From an uncultured Pseudomonadales bacterium (GTDB lineage: Bacteria > Pseudomonadota > Gammaproteobacteria > Pseudomonadales > Azotimanducaceae), in the NCBI GenBank assembly GCA_938017975.1, contig CALIKQ010000058.1, positions 1-64,000 of the forward strand: a DNA stretch of 64,000 nt. Direction: 5' to 3'. Each line of letters begins with the position of its first letter. Positions within the stretch are counted from its first letter, which is position 1. The translations under genes were made by a program, and so were the position numbers. Under the pieces are notes generated by a model. It ran no database searches. It was not told the DNA's origin and saw only the letters and a program-made list of their open reading frames with translations. Shown here piece after piece: positions 38,047 through 46,002 of this stretch.

Positions 38047-38435
38047 TCATTGATCCCAATTCACTGGCGCCGAAAATCAATTGTTTGGGCACGGAACTAC
38101 AACCCTGTAGCCTGGATCCACTCACCGGGTTTTTGAGGGACGGTTGCTGCAACACCTGCGCTGAAGATGTCGGCTCGCATACCGTGTGTGTGGAAATCAG
38201 CGATGCGTTTTTGCATTTCTCCAGAGCTCGTGGCAACGATCTGACAACCCCTCATCCTCAATGGTCCTTCAAGGGCCTCAAGGCAGGTGATCAATGGTGT
38301 CTGTGCGCTGCCCGATGGCTAGAGGCCCAAAAAGCTGGCATCGCCCCAAGGGTTGTGCTCGCCAGCACTCACGAGGCTGCGCTCGAAATCATTCCGCTTG
38401 AACTGCTCAAGCAACACGCCGTTGTGATTAACTGA
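38043..38435 (+). CDS. DUF2237 family protein
   Basis: A 130-residue protein of a family of unknown function. Its conserved blocks are clear: DPLTGFLRDGCCNTC, DVGSHTVCVEI, SRARGNDLTTPHP and GDQWCLCAARWLEA. Several Cys residues suggest a redox or metal site. Members often sit near unrelated metabolic genes. Overlaps the cupin gene by 4 nt and ends 2 bp before the SDR start. Confidence 0.9.
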   Translation: MIIDPNSLAPKINCLGTELQPCSLDPLTGFLRDGCCNTCAEDVGSHTVCVEISDAFLHFSRARGNDLTTPHPQWSFKGLKAGDQWCLCAARWLEAQKAGIAPRVVLASTHEAALEIIPLELLKQHAVVIN

Positions 38436-38437
38436 TT

Positions 38438-39118
38438 ATGGGCCGTCTTACTGGAAAGCGTGTTCTCGTTACGCAAAGTACTGACTATATGGGACCTGCC
38501 ATCACTGCCTTGTTCAAAGAAGAAGGGGCGGACGTTACGGACGTGCCAGGCATTGTGCCCTTCGGGTCTGAATTCGAGAACTATGTCACTAACCTCACCG
38601 ATTTTGATGTGATCATTGCAAATCTAGCGCATGATCCCTGTAACGCGAGCGTTGCCAAGATCCAAAACGAAGACTGGCACAATTTATTCGACACCATGGT
38701 CCATCCTTTGATGGCATTGGTTCGACACTTTGCACCTAAAATGGCAGCGCAAGGCCACGGTAAAATCATCGCCGTGACCAGCGCAGCGCCGCTCAAGGGG
38801 TTACCGGGGTCGACCGCCTATTGTGCAGCCCGGGGCGCACAAAATGCCTTTATTAAGGCTGCAGGATTAGAGTTCGCACCACAAAATCTTCAAATCAATG
38901 CCATTGCCCAAAACTACGTGAGCAATCCCGTTTACTACCCCGACGCTCTGGTTGAAACTGAGCGCTTTCAAAAACATTTATCGCGAAACGTTCCAATAGG
39001 TCGAGTTGCCAGGGCCGAGGAGCAGGCAGAATTCGCCCTGTTTCTTGCCTCTGATCACAGCGATTTTTTTGTTGGTCAGATTTTCCCTTTTTCTGGAGGC
39101 TGGGCGGTCAACGCCTAG
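38438..39118 (+). CDS. Halohydrin dehalogenase-like SDR-fold protein
   Basis: A 226-residue SDR-fold protein that lacks the usual Gly-rich cofactor motif and lacks the YxxxK pair. Instead it has TQSTDYMG at residues 12-19, fitting T-x4-(F/Y)-x-G, and Ser115...Tyr128...Arg132, fitting S-x12-Y-x3-R. These are the two motifs used to recognise halohydrin dehalogenases, which open vicinal halohydrins to epoxides without NAD(P). The AQNYVSNPVYYP stretch also resembles HheC. Activity is not shown by sequence; a non-dehalogenating relative remains possible. Confidence 0.8.
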   Translation: MGRLTGKRVLVTQSTDYMGPAITALFKEEGADVTDVPGIVPFGSEFENYVTNLTDFDVIIANLAHDPCNASVAKIQNEDWHNLFDTMVHPLMALVRHFAPKMAAQGHGKIIAVTSAAPLKGLPGSTAYCAARGAQNAFIKAAGLEFAPQNLQINAIAQNYVSNPVYYPDALVETERFQKHLSRNVPIGRVARAEEQAEFALFLASDHSDFFVGQIFPFSGGWAVNA

Positions 39119-39125
39119 AAGAACC

Positions 39126-39665
39126 GTGAAGTGGGTGCTTGAGGAGATCAAAGTCTGGCATTTGGAGATTATGCAGCCAGCTATTCGAGACCGAACACCA
39201 ACAACCTATCAACTCGAAAAACTGATTGACCCTGATCCTGTCTTTTGCCGATACCTTTACGCAACAGTCGGCGCACCATGGATCTGGTATGAAAAGCTCG
39301 GCTGGAGTGTCGAGGAGTGGAAAACTCATGTAATGCGACCGGATACTCATTTCTGGGTAGCTTTTCAGGGAGGCTCTCCAGCTGGCTACTTCGAAATAAG
39401 AGATGAAGGTTCAGGATCTGCCGAAATCTGCTTATTTGGCCTCGTGCCTAATTGGATTGGTAAAGGTTTGGGAGCACACCTTCTTGCTGACGCGATCCGC
39501 TGTGCGGCCCGGTTATCTGAGGGACGCGTCTGGCTACATACCTGTTCGCTCGATCATCCCAATGCGTTACCAAACTATCAAAAACAAGGCTTCACTGTTT
39601 TTAGGGAAGAGACTTTCACAGCGCGCATTCCTGTCGGTCCTCTCGAGCCTTACCCTGGCGCCTAA
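39126..39665 (+). CDS. GNAT family N-acetyltransferase
   Basis: A 179-residue acetyltransferase. The acetyl-CoA pyrophosphate-binding loop is NWIGKGLGAHL. Family-typical flanks are KVWHLEI, RYLYATVGAPWIWYEK and LHTCSLDHPNALPNYQKQGF. The GTG at 39126 is chosen because it keeps the conserved VWHLEI block; an ATG at 39171 would lose it. The longer open frame into the SDR gene is rejected. Substrate unknown. It ends at a hairpin that terminates the opposite strand. Confidence 0.82.
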   Translation: MKWVLEEIKVWHLEIMQPAIRDRTPTTYQLEKLIDPDPVFCRYLYATVGAPWIWYEKLGWSVEEWKTHVMRPDTHFWVAFQGGSPAGYFEIRDEGSGSAEICLFGLVPNWIGKGLGAHLLADAIRCAARLSEGRVWLHTCSLDHPNALPNYQKQGFTVFREETFTARIPVGPLEPYPGA

Positions 39666-39691
39666 AAAAAAGGCGCTCGTTACGAGCGCCT
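39664..39691 (-). terminator. Intrinsic terminator of amt
   Basis: Nine-bp stem AGGCGCTCG/CGAGCGCCT with TTA loop at 39671-39691. The run of eight A at 39664-39671 becomes a U tract on the minus strand, so it should stop leftward transcripts of amt. On the plus strand there is no comparable T tract. Confidence 0.85.
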
Positions 39692-39763
39692 AAAAGAGCC
39701 TTATGCAAGACCCAGGGGAAAGAAGGCAGAAGGCACCATCCCTGGCACCCTCCACCATAAACT

Positions 39764-41005
39764 TTACTTCGTAAATTCCGGGTAGGCCTCTATACCGATC
39801 TCCGAGAGATCCGACCCTGCGAGTTCCTCTTCCTCGGAAATTCGCAGTCCCATGACTGTTTTAATCACCAACCATGCCAGTCCACCAACCACGAAGGTCC
39901 ATAAGAAGATCGCGACGATACCCATCAGCTGCGCGGACAACAGTGCATCTGGATTGGTCAAGCACACCGCGAGCAAGCCCCAAATGCCACAAGTACCGTG
40001 CACTGAAATCGCTCCGACTGGATCATCGATTTTCAGACGGTCAAGTAAAACAATCGATCCAACTACTAAAATCCCGCCAGCCAAACCGATCAAAGCAGCT
40101 TCTCCAGGAACCGGCGTCAAGGGCTCGGCTGTAATCGAGACTAAGCCTGCCAAAGCGCCGTTCAATGCCATAGTCAAATCCGCTTTCCCAAAAAATATCC
40201 GAGCTGTGACCAAGGCGCCGATCAGTCCTGCGGCGGCGGCCGTGTTGGTGTTGACAAAAATTAAGGCAACAGCATTCGCTTCTTCGATGTTGCTGACCAC
40301 CAACTCAGAACCACCATTGAATCCAAACCATCCAAACCAAAGGATAAACATCCCCAATGTTGCAAGAGGCATATTCGCGCCTGGCAGTGGCTGGACCTGC
40401 CCTTGCGGACCGTACTTTCCTTTTCGAGCACCGAGCAATAAGACCCCTGCTAGGGCCGCGGCAGCACCGCACATGTGGACGACGCCCGATCCAGCAAAGT
40501 CCAAGAAACCAGCTTCATCTAGGGCGCCACCACCCCATTTCCAAAAACCCTGGACAGGATAGATAAACCCAGTCATCACCACTGCAAAGAAAAGAAATGC
40601 AAACAACTTCATTCGTTCAGCAACAGCACCAGAGATAATTGACATCGCGGTCGCGACAAACACCACCTGAAAAAAGAAATCCGAAGCACCTGAATAGTAG
40701 ATATCTCCCTCGGAAGCCAAAACTTCGCTCACTGAATTGTCTCCGCCGCCAAGATAAGTCCCTATCCCAGGAATCCAGCCCGAGCCATCGCTGTACATAA
40801 TGCTGTAGCCCACGATGAGATACATCAGCGACGCGATCGCAAAAAGCGCCACGTTTTTAGTGAGAATTTCGCTGGTATTTTTCGCCCGCACTAAACCAGC
40901 CTCGAGCATGGCAAACCCCGGCGCCATAAACATCACCAGCGCGCCCATCACCAAAAAATAAAGCGTATCGACTGAATAACTCAGTTGAATCAATGACTCT
41001 TCCAC
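39764..41005 (-). CDS. amt: Ammonium transporter Amt
   Basis: A 413-residue Amt/MEP/Rh channel with 11 transmembrane segments. Diagnostic blocks are DTLYFLVMGALVMFMAPGFAMLEAGLVRAKN, HMCGAAAALAG and DPVGAISVHGTCGIWG, the last carrying a conserved His pair region. The GTG at 41005 has an excellent AGGAGGAAGG site; the frame extends further back but without a site. A sigma-54 promoter lies 117 bp upstream. No glnK is adjacent, although it usually precedes amtB. Confidence 0.93.
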   Translation of the reverse strand: MEESLIQLSYSVDTLYFLVMGALVMFMAPGFAMLEAGLVRAKNTSEILTKNVALFAIASLMYLIVGYSIMYSDGSGWIPGIGTYLGGGDNSVSEVLASEGDIYYSGASDFFFQVVFVATAMSIISGAVAERMKLFAFLFFAVVMTGFIYPVQGFWKWGGGALDEAGFLDFAGSGVVHMCGAAAALAGVLLLGARKGKYGPQGQVQPLPGANMPLATLGMFILWFGWFGFNGGSELVVSNIEEANAVALIFVNTNTAAAAGLIGALVTARIFFGKADLTMALNGALAGLVSITAEPLTPVPGEAALIGLAGGILVVGSIVLLDRLKIDDPVGAISVHGTCGIWGLLAVCLTNPDALLSAQLMGIVAIFLWTFVVGGLAWLVIKTVMGLRISEEEELAGSDLSEIGIEAYPEFTK

Positions 41006-41121
41006 AATTCCTTCCTCCTCAGATAACGCCTTAGCGTCCGTGCTTCCTGAACTCTGCTTCCAGACCCAAGCGATGCTTGAGCGGTGCATTCCCTAGACTG
41101 TTTATGTCCTGCACGCTTTAG

Positions 41122-41137
41122 AGCAAAGATGATGCCA
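41122..41137 (-). promoter_or_regulatory. Sigma-54 promoter of amt
   Basis: Read on the minus strand: TGGCATCATCTTTGCT. The -24 GG and -12 GC elements have the required spacing and fit TGGCAC-N5-TTGCA closely. The transcript would begin around 41110, giving a leader of about 105 nt before the GTG. NtrC-type enhancer binding is expected for this gene, but I could not find an unambiguous NtrC site in 41138-41342. Confidence 0.7.
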
Positions 41138-41342
41138 AAATGGCGAACCGCGCCAAAACCCTAAAGAAATAGGTGTAACCCGCAAAATCCGGGTCGCAAC
41201 CACTGCATTTGGTTTAATTCAGAGCACGCCAAGTGCACGAAGGTGGGGCAAGCGCCCTTTAATGGGGCGTGTTGTTGGGTCACTGGATTATTCAGTGATT
41301 TAGAAACAGCTGGGGCAACGCCGCTGTGACTCAAGTATTGGT
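41138..41342. other. Intergenic region between TRAP permease and amt
   Basis: No ORF. The region may contain enhancer sites for the amt sigma-54 promoter and the 3' end of the TRAP operon. Small inverted repeats exist (GGGC...GCCC around 41246-41268) but none has a T tract. Confidence 0.3.
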
Positions 41343-42692
41343 TTAACCCATCTGACTGGGTAGATACAGCACAAGGCTGGTGAATTGGTATATCAGTAAC
41401 AAGCCAATCAATTGAAGCACAATAAACGGAACCACGCCGCGATAGATGGTTTGCACCGTGATGGTACTGTCCACGACACCCTTAAGGTAGAAAATCGCGA
41501 AACCGACCGGCGGAGTCAAAAAAGCAGTCTGAAGGCACACAGCAAACAAAATCGTGAACCACACCAAATCAAAACCAAGGTCGAGAACCACAGGTGCTAC
41601 CAAAGGCAAGACGATCAGTGTTATTTCGATCCAGTCGAGCACAAAGCCCAGCAAAAAAACCACGACTAATATGGTAATCAAGATGCCATCAGGACCGAAG
41701 GGAAGACCCAGCAGGCCCTTAGCGATCAGAGCATCTCCCCCAAGCCCTCTGAGCACCAATGAGAATGCCGTAGCCCCCAAAAATATAGCGAAAATGTAAC
41801 TGGTCGTTCGCGTTGTCTCCAAGCAGGCCGACTTGAGAACCTCGACATCCAGCTTGCCATACACAGCGGTCAACAGCAGAGCCCCCGCAGCACCAACTCC
41901 CGCGGCCTCTGTTGGTGTTGCGAGGCCCATAAAAATAGAGCCCAAGACGGCGAAAATTAAGAACAAGGGTGGCAGCATGGCTTTGAGTACGTCCAACCAA
42001 AGTGCCGCAGTCATTACCGGGGCTTCAATATCGGTTGGCGCTCGCTCAGGTTTCATTAAGGCCACAGCAATGATGTAAATTGTATAAAGCGCAGCGAGCA
42101 ATAACCCCGGCAACAATGCTCCTAAAAATAATTCCCCGACAGACAATGCCAATCGATCGGCCATCATCACCAACATAATACTAGGCGGCACTAAAATACC
42201 CAGAGTTCCAACCGCGGCGATTGTTCCTGAGGCCAATTCGGGCTGATATTTCTGCGCCAACATGGGCGGCATGGCCAGCAGCCCCAGAAGAACCACTGAC
42301 GCACCTATGATTCCGGTCGAAGCCGACAGCAAAACCCCAATAAAAACCACTGACAGCGCCAACCCGCCGGGCAGCACCCCCAAAACTTTCGATAGATTGG
42401 TGAGCAACCGTTCAGCGAGGCCAGATTTTTCGAGCATAATGCCCATGAAGATGAACATCGGCAAAGCAACTAAAACCCAATTGTTCATCACGTCCCAAAT
42501 GCGATCCGCAACCAGCGCTGAGTAATCCCAACTCATCGCAATGTCCCAGCCCATTTCAACTTCCGCGATAACTCCTAAGGCTGTGAACAACACAGCAAGA
42601 CCGCCTAACACCCAAGCAACCGGAAACCCACTAAATATCAAAAGAATAAAGCTCAAGAACATCAGAAAGCTGAGCCAATCACCATCAGTCAT
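41343..42692 (-). CDS. TRAP transporter large permease (DctM family)
   Basis: A 449-residue polytopic protein with about 12 hydrophobic segments, starting MTDGDWLSFLMFLSFILL. Family blocks include GFPVAWVLGG, the GIIGASVVLLGLLAMPPML half-repeat and IMLVMMADRL. TRAP transporters import carboxylates and similar solutes using the Na+ gradient. The ATG at 42692 overlaps the small-permease stop by 8 nt. An open frame continues upstream to 42770 but lies inside that gene. Confidence 0.92.
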   Translation of the reverse strand: MTDGDWLSFLMFLSFILLIFSGFPVAWVLGGLAVLFTALGVIAEVEMGWDIAMSWDYSALVADRIWDVMNNWVLVALPMFIFMGIMLEKSGLAERLLTNLSKVLGVLPGGLALSVVFIGVLLSASTGIIGASVVLLGLLAMPPMLAQKYQPELASGTIAAVGTLGILVPPSIMLVMMADRLALSVGELFLGALLPGLLLAALYTIYIIAVALMKPERAPTDIEAPVMTAALWLDVLKAMLPPLFLIFAVLGSIFMGLATPTEAAGVGAAGALLLTAVYGKLDVEVLKSACLETTRTTSYIFAIFLGATAFSLVLRGLGGDALIAKGLLGLPFGPDGILITILVVVFLLGFVLDWIEITLIVLPLVAPVVLDLGFDLVWFTILFAVCLQTAFLTPPVGFAIFYLKGVVDSTITVQTIYRGVVPFIVLQLIGLLLIYQFTSLVLYLPSQMG

Positions 42693-43236
42693 TCCGCGAC
42701 GCCTCCCCATTAGGCGCATCGCCATAGAATAAGAAAGCGAGGACTCGAGACAAACGACCCAGAGTCGCAAGCATCAACAACACAAACCCGAGTGGCAACA
42801 TCATTTTGATCACCCAGCGTAACGGCAAGCCGCCGGGGGACTGGGAAACTTCTGCCGTCTCAAAGGCATAGAGTACAAAAGGCCCTGATGCAAACAACAC
42901 TAAAATTACGAAGGGCAGCAGCAGTAACAACAGACCATAGCATTCAATCCAGGCGATCGTTTCATCGGACCATCTCGACCGCAAAACGTCTACCCTGACA
43001 TGGCTGTCCTCAGTTACCGCGTACGATAATCCGAGTAAGAATCCTGTCGCATAGAGGTGCCATTGCAGTTCTTCGAGCTGAATAAAACCCTCAGAAAAAA
43101 CGTAACGACAGATGACGTTGACCATAATGACCACAATCAAGGCTAACCAAAGGAGCCCAAGGCCTCGGCCAAGCTTCCGGATCAGCGCGTCAATGCGCCT
43201 CGAAAATGACGTCTCAGGCAGACGAAGTTCAGCCAC
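42685..43236 (-). CDS. TRAP transporter small permease (DctQ family)
   Basis: A 183-residue protein with four hydrophobic segments and the typical VNVICRYVFSEG block near residue 40. The GTG at 43236 overlaps the DctP stop by one base and has AGGAGGGG just upstream. This is preferred over the 16-codon extension that overlaps DctP. Confidence 0.85.
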   Translation of the reverse strand: MAELRLPETSFSRRIDALIRKLGRGLGLLWLALIVVIMVNVICRYVFSEGFIQLEELQWHLYATGFLLGLSYAVTEDSHVRVDVLRSRWSDETIAWIECYGLLLLLLPFVILVLFASGPFVLYAFETAEVSQSPGGLPLRWVIKMMLPLGFVLLMLATLGRLSRVLAFLFYGDAPNGEASRND

Positions 43237-44357
43237 TAAGGCCCCTCCTCGAAATCTCGGGGTAGGTAAGCGAGCGACTTCCATCGCTGGTATTGCGCTT
43301 TAAACGCTTTTTGCGATTCCCATATTTCGGCAAATGCAGGATCTTTTGCCGCTTCCACTTCCAGCACCGTCTGAGTGACCGATGCCAGCGACTTCAGTAT
43401 GTCTCGATCGAACTTTATGGGAGTCACTCCTTTAGCAGCAAAGCTTTCGATAACGGCACCTTGTAACGCTTCACCCCGGGCGAGATTGCGAATAACGCCT
43501 GCGGTGCAGGCCATTTCAATCAAAGCCTGATCACCACTTGATAATGCCTGCCAGAGTTTACGATTTACAACAAGATGGGCTGCGGTAAAGGTTTGATGCC
43601 AGCCTGGAAAATAGTTGTATTTAGCCACCTGATCAAAACCTAGCTTGGCATCGACGACAGGTAATGAATACTCGGTTGCATCGATCGCACCTTTTTCGAG
43701 TGCGGGATAAATCTCACCTCCTGGTATCAGGGTCACTGATGCGCCAAGAGACTGTAGAACACGGCCACCAAGACCTGCGAATCGTATCTTTAAACCATCG
43801 AATTGTTCTAACTTCGTAATGGGAAACCGAAACCACCCCGCAGTCTCTGGGCCAATAATCCCACAGAGAATCGGATGCACATTGTGCGGCGCGTAAAGCT
43901 TCTCAGCCAAAGCTTTACCCCCAGCCTCAAAATACCAGGCGGTAAACTCCCAAGGCTCGAGGCCAAAAGGGACCGCTGCGATCAATGGCGTCGCAGGAAT
44001 CCGCCCTTGATCGTATCCAAGCCAGGTGTACCCTGCCTCAAGCTTCCCTGCCTTCACGCTTTCAGTAATACTAAACGCAGGAACCAACAAACCTGGCTCG
44101 AAGATCTCAAGATTCACGCGTCCCTGACTTGATCGCTCAAGCTGCTCGGCAACGAACACAATGTTGTCTCCTAAAGCCGGAAGATGAGTGCCGAAAGCAA
44201 CTGGAGTGCGCCAATTGATTTGCGGACGATCCTGCCCCTCTGCTGACTGATTCACCGAATCGCTGGAGCGAAGACTCAAGGCGCCGACAACGCCAACTGT
44301 AAAAGCGATTAGCACAGCGGTCAGCGCTGTTCGATTTGTCCAAGGATTTTTTATCAC
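43236..44357 (-). CDS. TRAP transporter substrate-binding protein (DctP family)
   Basis: A 373-residue periplasmic binding protein, with a membrane anchor or signal near residues 8-28. The family core is LDGLKIRFAGLGG-type (QFDGLKIRFAGLGG), then GGEIYPALEKGAIDATE with the conserved Arg/Glu ligand sites. The GTG at 44357 has AGGAG 6 nt before; an upstream TTG lacks spacing. The ligand is unknown; many family members bind 2-oxo acids or aromatic acids. Gene order dctP-dctQ-dctM is usual. Confidence 0.9.
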   Translation of the reverse strand: MIKNPWTNRTALTAVLIAFTVGVVGALSLRSSDSVNQSAEGQDRPQINWRTPVAFGTHLPALGDNIVFVAEQLERSSQGRVNLEIFEPGLLVPAFSITESVKAGKLEAGYTWLGYDQGRIPATPLIAAVPFGLEPWEFTAWYFEAGGKALAEKLYAPHNVHPILCGIIGPETAGWFRFPITKLEQFDGLKIRFAGLGGRVLQSLGASVTLIPGGEIYPALEKGAIDATEYSLPVVDAKLGFDQVAKYNYFPGWHQTFTAAHLVVNRKLWQALSSGDQALIEMACTAGVIRNLARGEALQGAVIESFAAKGVTPIKFDRDILKSLASVTQTVLEVEAAKDPAFAEIWESQKAFKAQYQRWKSLAYLPRDFEEGP

Positions 44358-44419
44358 CAACACTCCTAGTTCCAACCTCGTCTATTCTATACTACAGCGT
44401 TTAATAAGCCTCACCTTCT

Positions 44420-45316
44420 ATGACCCCAGACGAATTCAAGCTCGCGTTATCCAATCGGGGTGCTCCGCTTCGGACGACCGTCGCTGGTGCTTGCGTGGTC
44501 TATCGACGATGGCCCAAACCTGGCGCTAAAGGAATTCTTCTCGTCCACGGCCACGCCGCCCACGGCCATTGGTGGGATCATCTAGCACCCGCTCTAAACA
44601 CGGTTTTTGATGTTTGCGCCGTTGATCTATCGGGCAGCGGAGATAGCGATCATCGGGACTATTACTCAAGCTCACTGTTTGCCGCTGAAATGATGCAAGT
44701 CACGCTCGAAGCCGGGTACACATCGCCTATTATCATCGCGCATAGTTTTGGCGGCACCTTGGCAAGAATGGCGTGCTATTTAAATCCTGAGTGGGCGCAA
44801 CAACTCATCCTCATCGATTCCGTGATTTCGAGCAGCCAACCCGATTCAAACAAAGCGCGCGATCAAGAATCTTCGAGACACCGCCGCGTTCCCAGAAAAC
44901 TTCAGCGGCGCTATCAAAGCCGTAACGAGGCGCTTCGACGTTTTCGGGTTCGCCCCAGACAACCACTGGTGCATGCGCACATCGAGCACCATGTCGCTGC
45001 GCATTCGATTGAACGCATCGGCGATACCTACCAGTTTAAATTTGACCGCGATCTCCTCAAAAAATTTTTAGTGACTCCGGGCTTGCCCCGAGGTTCAGAG
45101 ATGATCCAACGTATCAGTGCAGACATTGGTTTTATCTATGGTCGACAAAGCCAATTTTTTGCCTCAGAAACACCGACCGGTATGGGAAACCTGAAAACCA
45201 TCGAAAATTTAATTGCAGCACCTCAAATTATCGCAATCGAAGGTGCCGGGCATCACGTCTTTTTGGATCAACCGACGGCCACTATTGAAGCGCTGCTGGC
45301 GTTAGCCAATGCATAG
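44420..45316 (+). CDS. Alpha/beta-fold hydrolase
   Basis: A 298-residue hydrolase. Oxyanion segment LLVHGHAAHGHWW (40-52), nucleophile Ser109 in AHSFGG and a C-terminal His in AGHHVFLDQP. Sequence class fits haloalkane-dehalogenase/epoxide-hydrolase/esterase relatives, but the cap (about 135-200, rich in Arg) is unusual and the reaction is unknown. The last four codons and stop lie in an 18-bp tandem repeat. Confidence 0.85.
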   Translation: MTPDEFKLALSNRGAPLRTTVAGACVVYRRWPKPGAKGILLVHGHAAHGHWWDHLAPALNTVFDVCAVDLSGSGDSDHRDYYSSSLFAAEMMQVTLEAGYTSPIIIAHSFGGTLARMACYLNPEWAQQLILIDSVISSSQPDSNKARDQESSRHRRVPRKLQRRYQSRNEALRRFRVRPRQPLVHAHIEHHVAAHSIERIGDTYQFKFDRDLLKKFLVTPGLPRGSEMIQRISADIGFIYGRQSQFFASETPTGMGNLKTIENLIAAPQIIAIEGAGHHVFLDQPTATIEALLALANA

Positions 45317-45355
45317 CCCTTAGCCAATGCATAGCCCTTAGCCAATACCTAGCCC
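45302..45355. repeat. 18-bp tandem repeat, three copies, overlapping a gene end
   Basis: TTAGCCAATGCATAGCCC is repeated exactly at 45302-45319 and 45320-45337, then once with two changes (45338-45355). The first copy encodes the final residues and stop of the hydrolase. The later copies are non-coding, so the hydrolase end and its stop were duplicated with the repeat. Confidence 0.92.
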
Positions 45356-45538
45356 TTAGCACTCCTTCAAGGCGCTAACGCAATCGCGTGTCCAGATGGC
45401 ACTCGGCATGCCTTTCAAATAGTGTGGAACCATCGCTCGACCGTAAACCCAATTGACGATCATGCTAGCAAGCACTCGCTGCTTAAGTTTAGAAGCAGGA
45501 TCGCTGGGACTATCGAGGACCGAACCCTTTGAGCACAT
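45356..45538 (-). CDS. Doubtful small ORF, 60 aa
   Basis: An uninterrupted frame with reasonable composition (contains MIVNWVYGRAMVPHYLKGM) and Cys at both ends. I do not recognise it. No Shine-Dalgarno sequence is clear. The surrounding 45317-45729 has no other candidate, so it may be real, a fragment of a decayed gene, or chance. Confidence 0.25.
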   Translation of the reverse strand: MCSKGSVLDSPSDPASKLKQRVLASMIVNWVYGRAMVPHYLKGMPSAIWTRDCVSALKEC

Positions 45539-45729
45539 CGAATCTCACCGCCCAGCTACCAGTTACAAACTTGCTTTCGATCGAGTGGCAAATGCCGCAT
45601 AAGGCGTGACAAAACTGAAGGTGGAAGCGCAAACTTTAGCGTTTTTCCAGACTGTCTTCTTTTTCCATTGATCGCGCTAGCCCACCCTTGACCTCAATCA
45701 AGGCATTAGGCGGCGGGTCACCTATGTTG

Positions 45730-45915
45730 CTAGCTCTCGCTTTCGTCTTTTGAGTCCTTGCCCCGTGCGCCTAAGATGCCCAACCAAAACAAACCCTCAA
45801 AAGCCATACCCAAAATCAAAAAGACGACACCCCCTAAAGGGATGCCAAACACATAACAAGCGATTGCAGCAACAAAACACAGCGTCGAGAGCACTATCCG
45901 CTTGAGTCGAATCAC
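45730..45915 (-). CDS. Small hypothetical membrane protein, 61 aa
   Basis: Two hydrophobic segments (about residues 8-26 and 30-48) with a Pro-Gly turn between them and a charged C-terminal tail (GARGKDSKDESES). No family is recognised. Transcribed left, with a 87-bp gap from the dioxygenase gene, which may be its operon partner. Confidence 0.55.
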   Translation of the reverse strand: MIRLKRIVLSTLCFVAAIACYVFGIPLGGVVFLILGMAFEGLFWLGILGARGKDSKDESES

Positions 45916-46002
45916 ATTGAACCGTCCATCTATCTGTTTAAAGACCGGACTTTGATAGCGCTGTCCTGCCTTGTTAATCGGGTCCGAGTCTTGTGCCCAA
46001 AG

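Noticed and set aside
39852-40562. 236-codon ORF antisense to amt
   Set aside because: Pro/Ala/Lys-rich shadow of a well-supported gene with no domain.
44420-45316. Haloalkane dehalogenase named by proximity to a dehalogenase-like SDR
   Set aside because: The SDR is more than 5 kb away, and the hydrolase has Ser, not Asp, as nucleophile.
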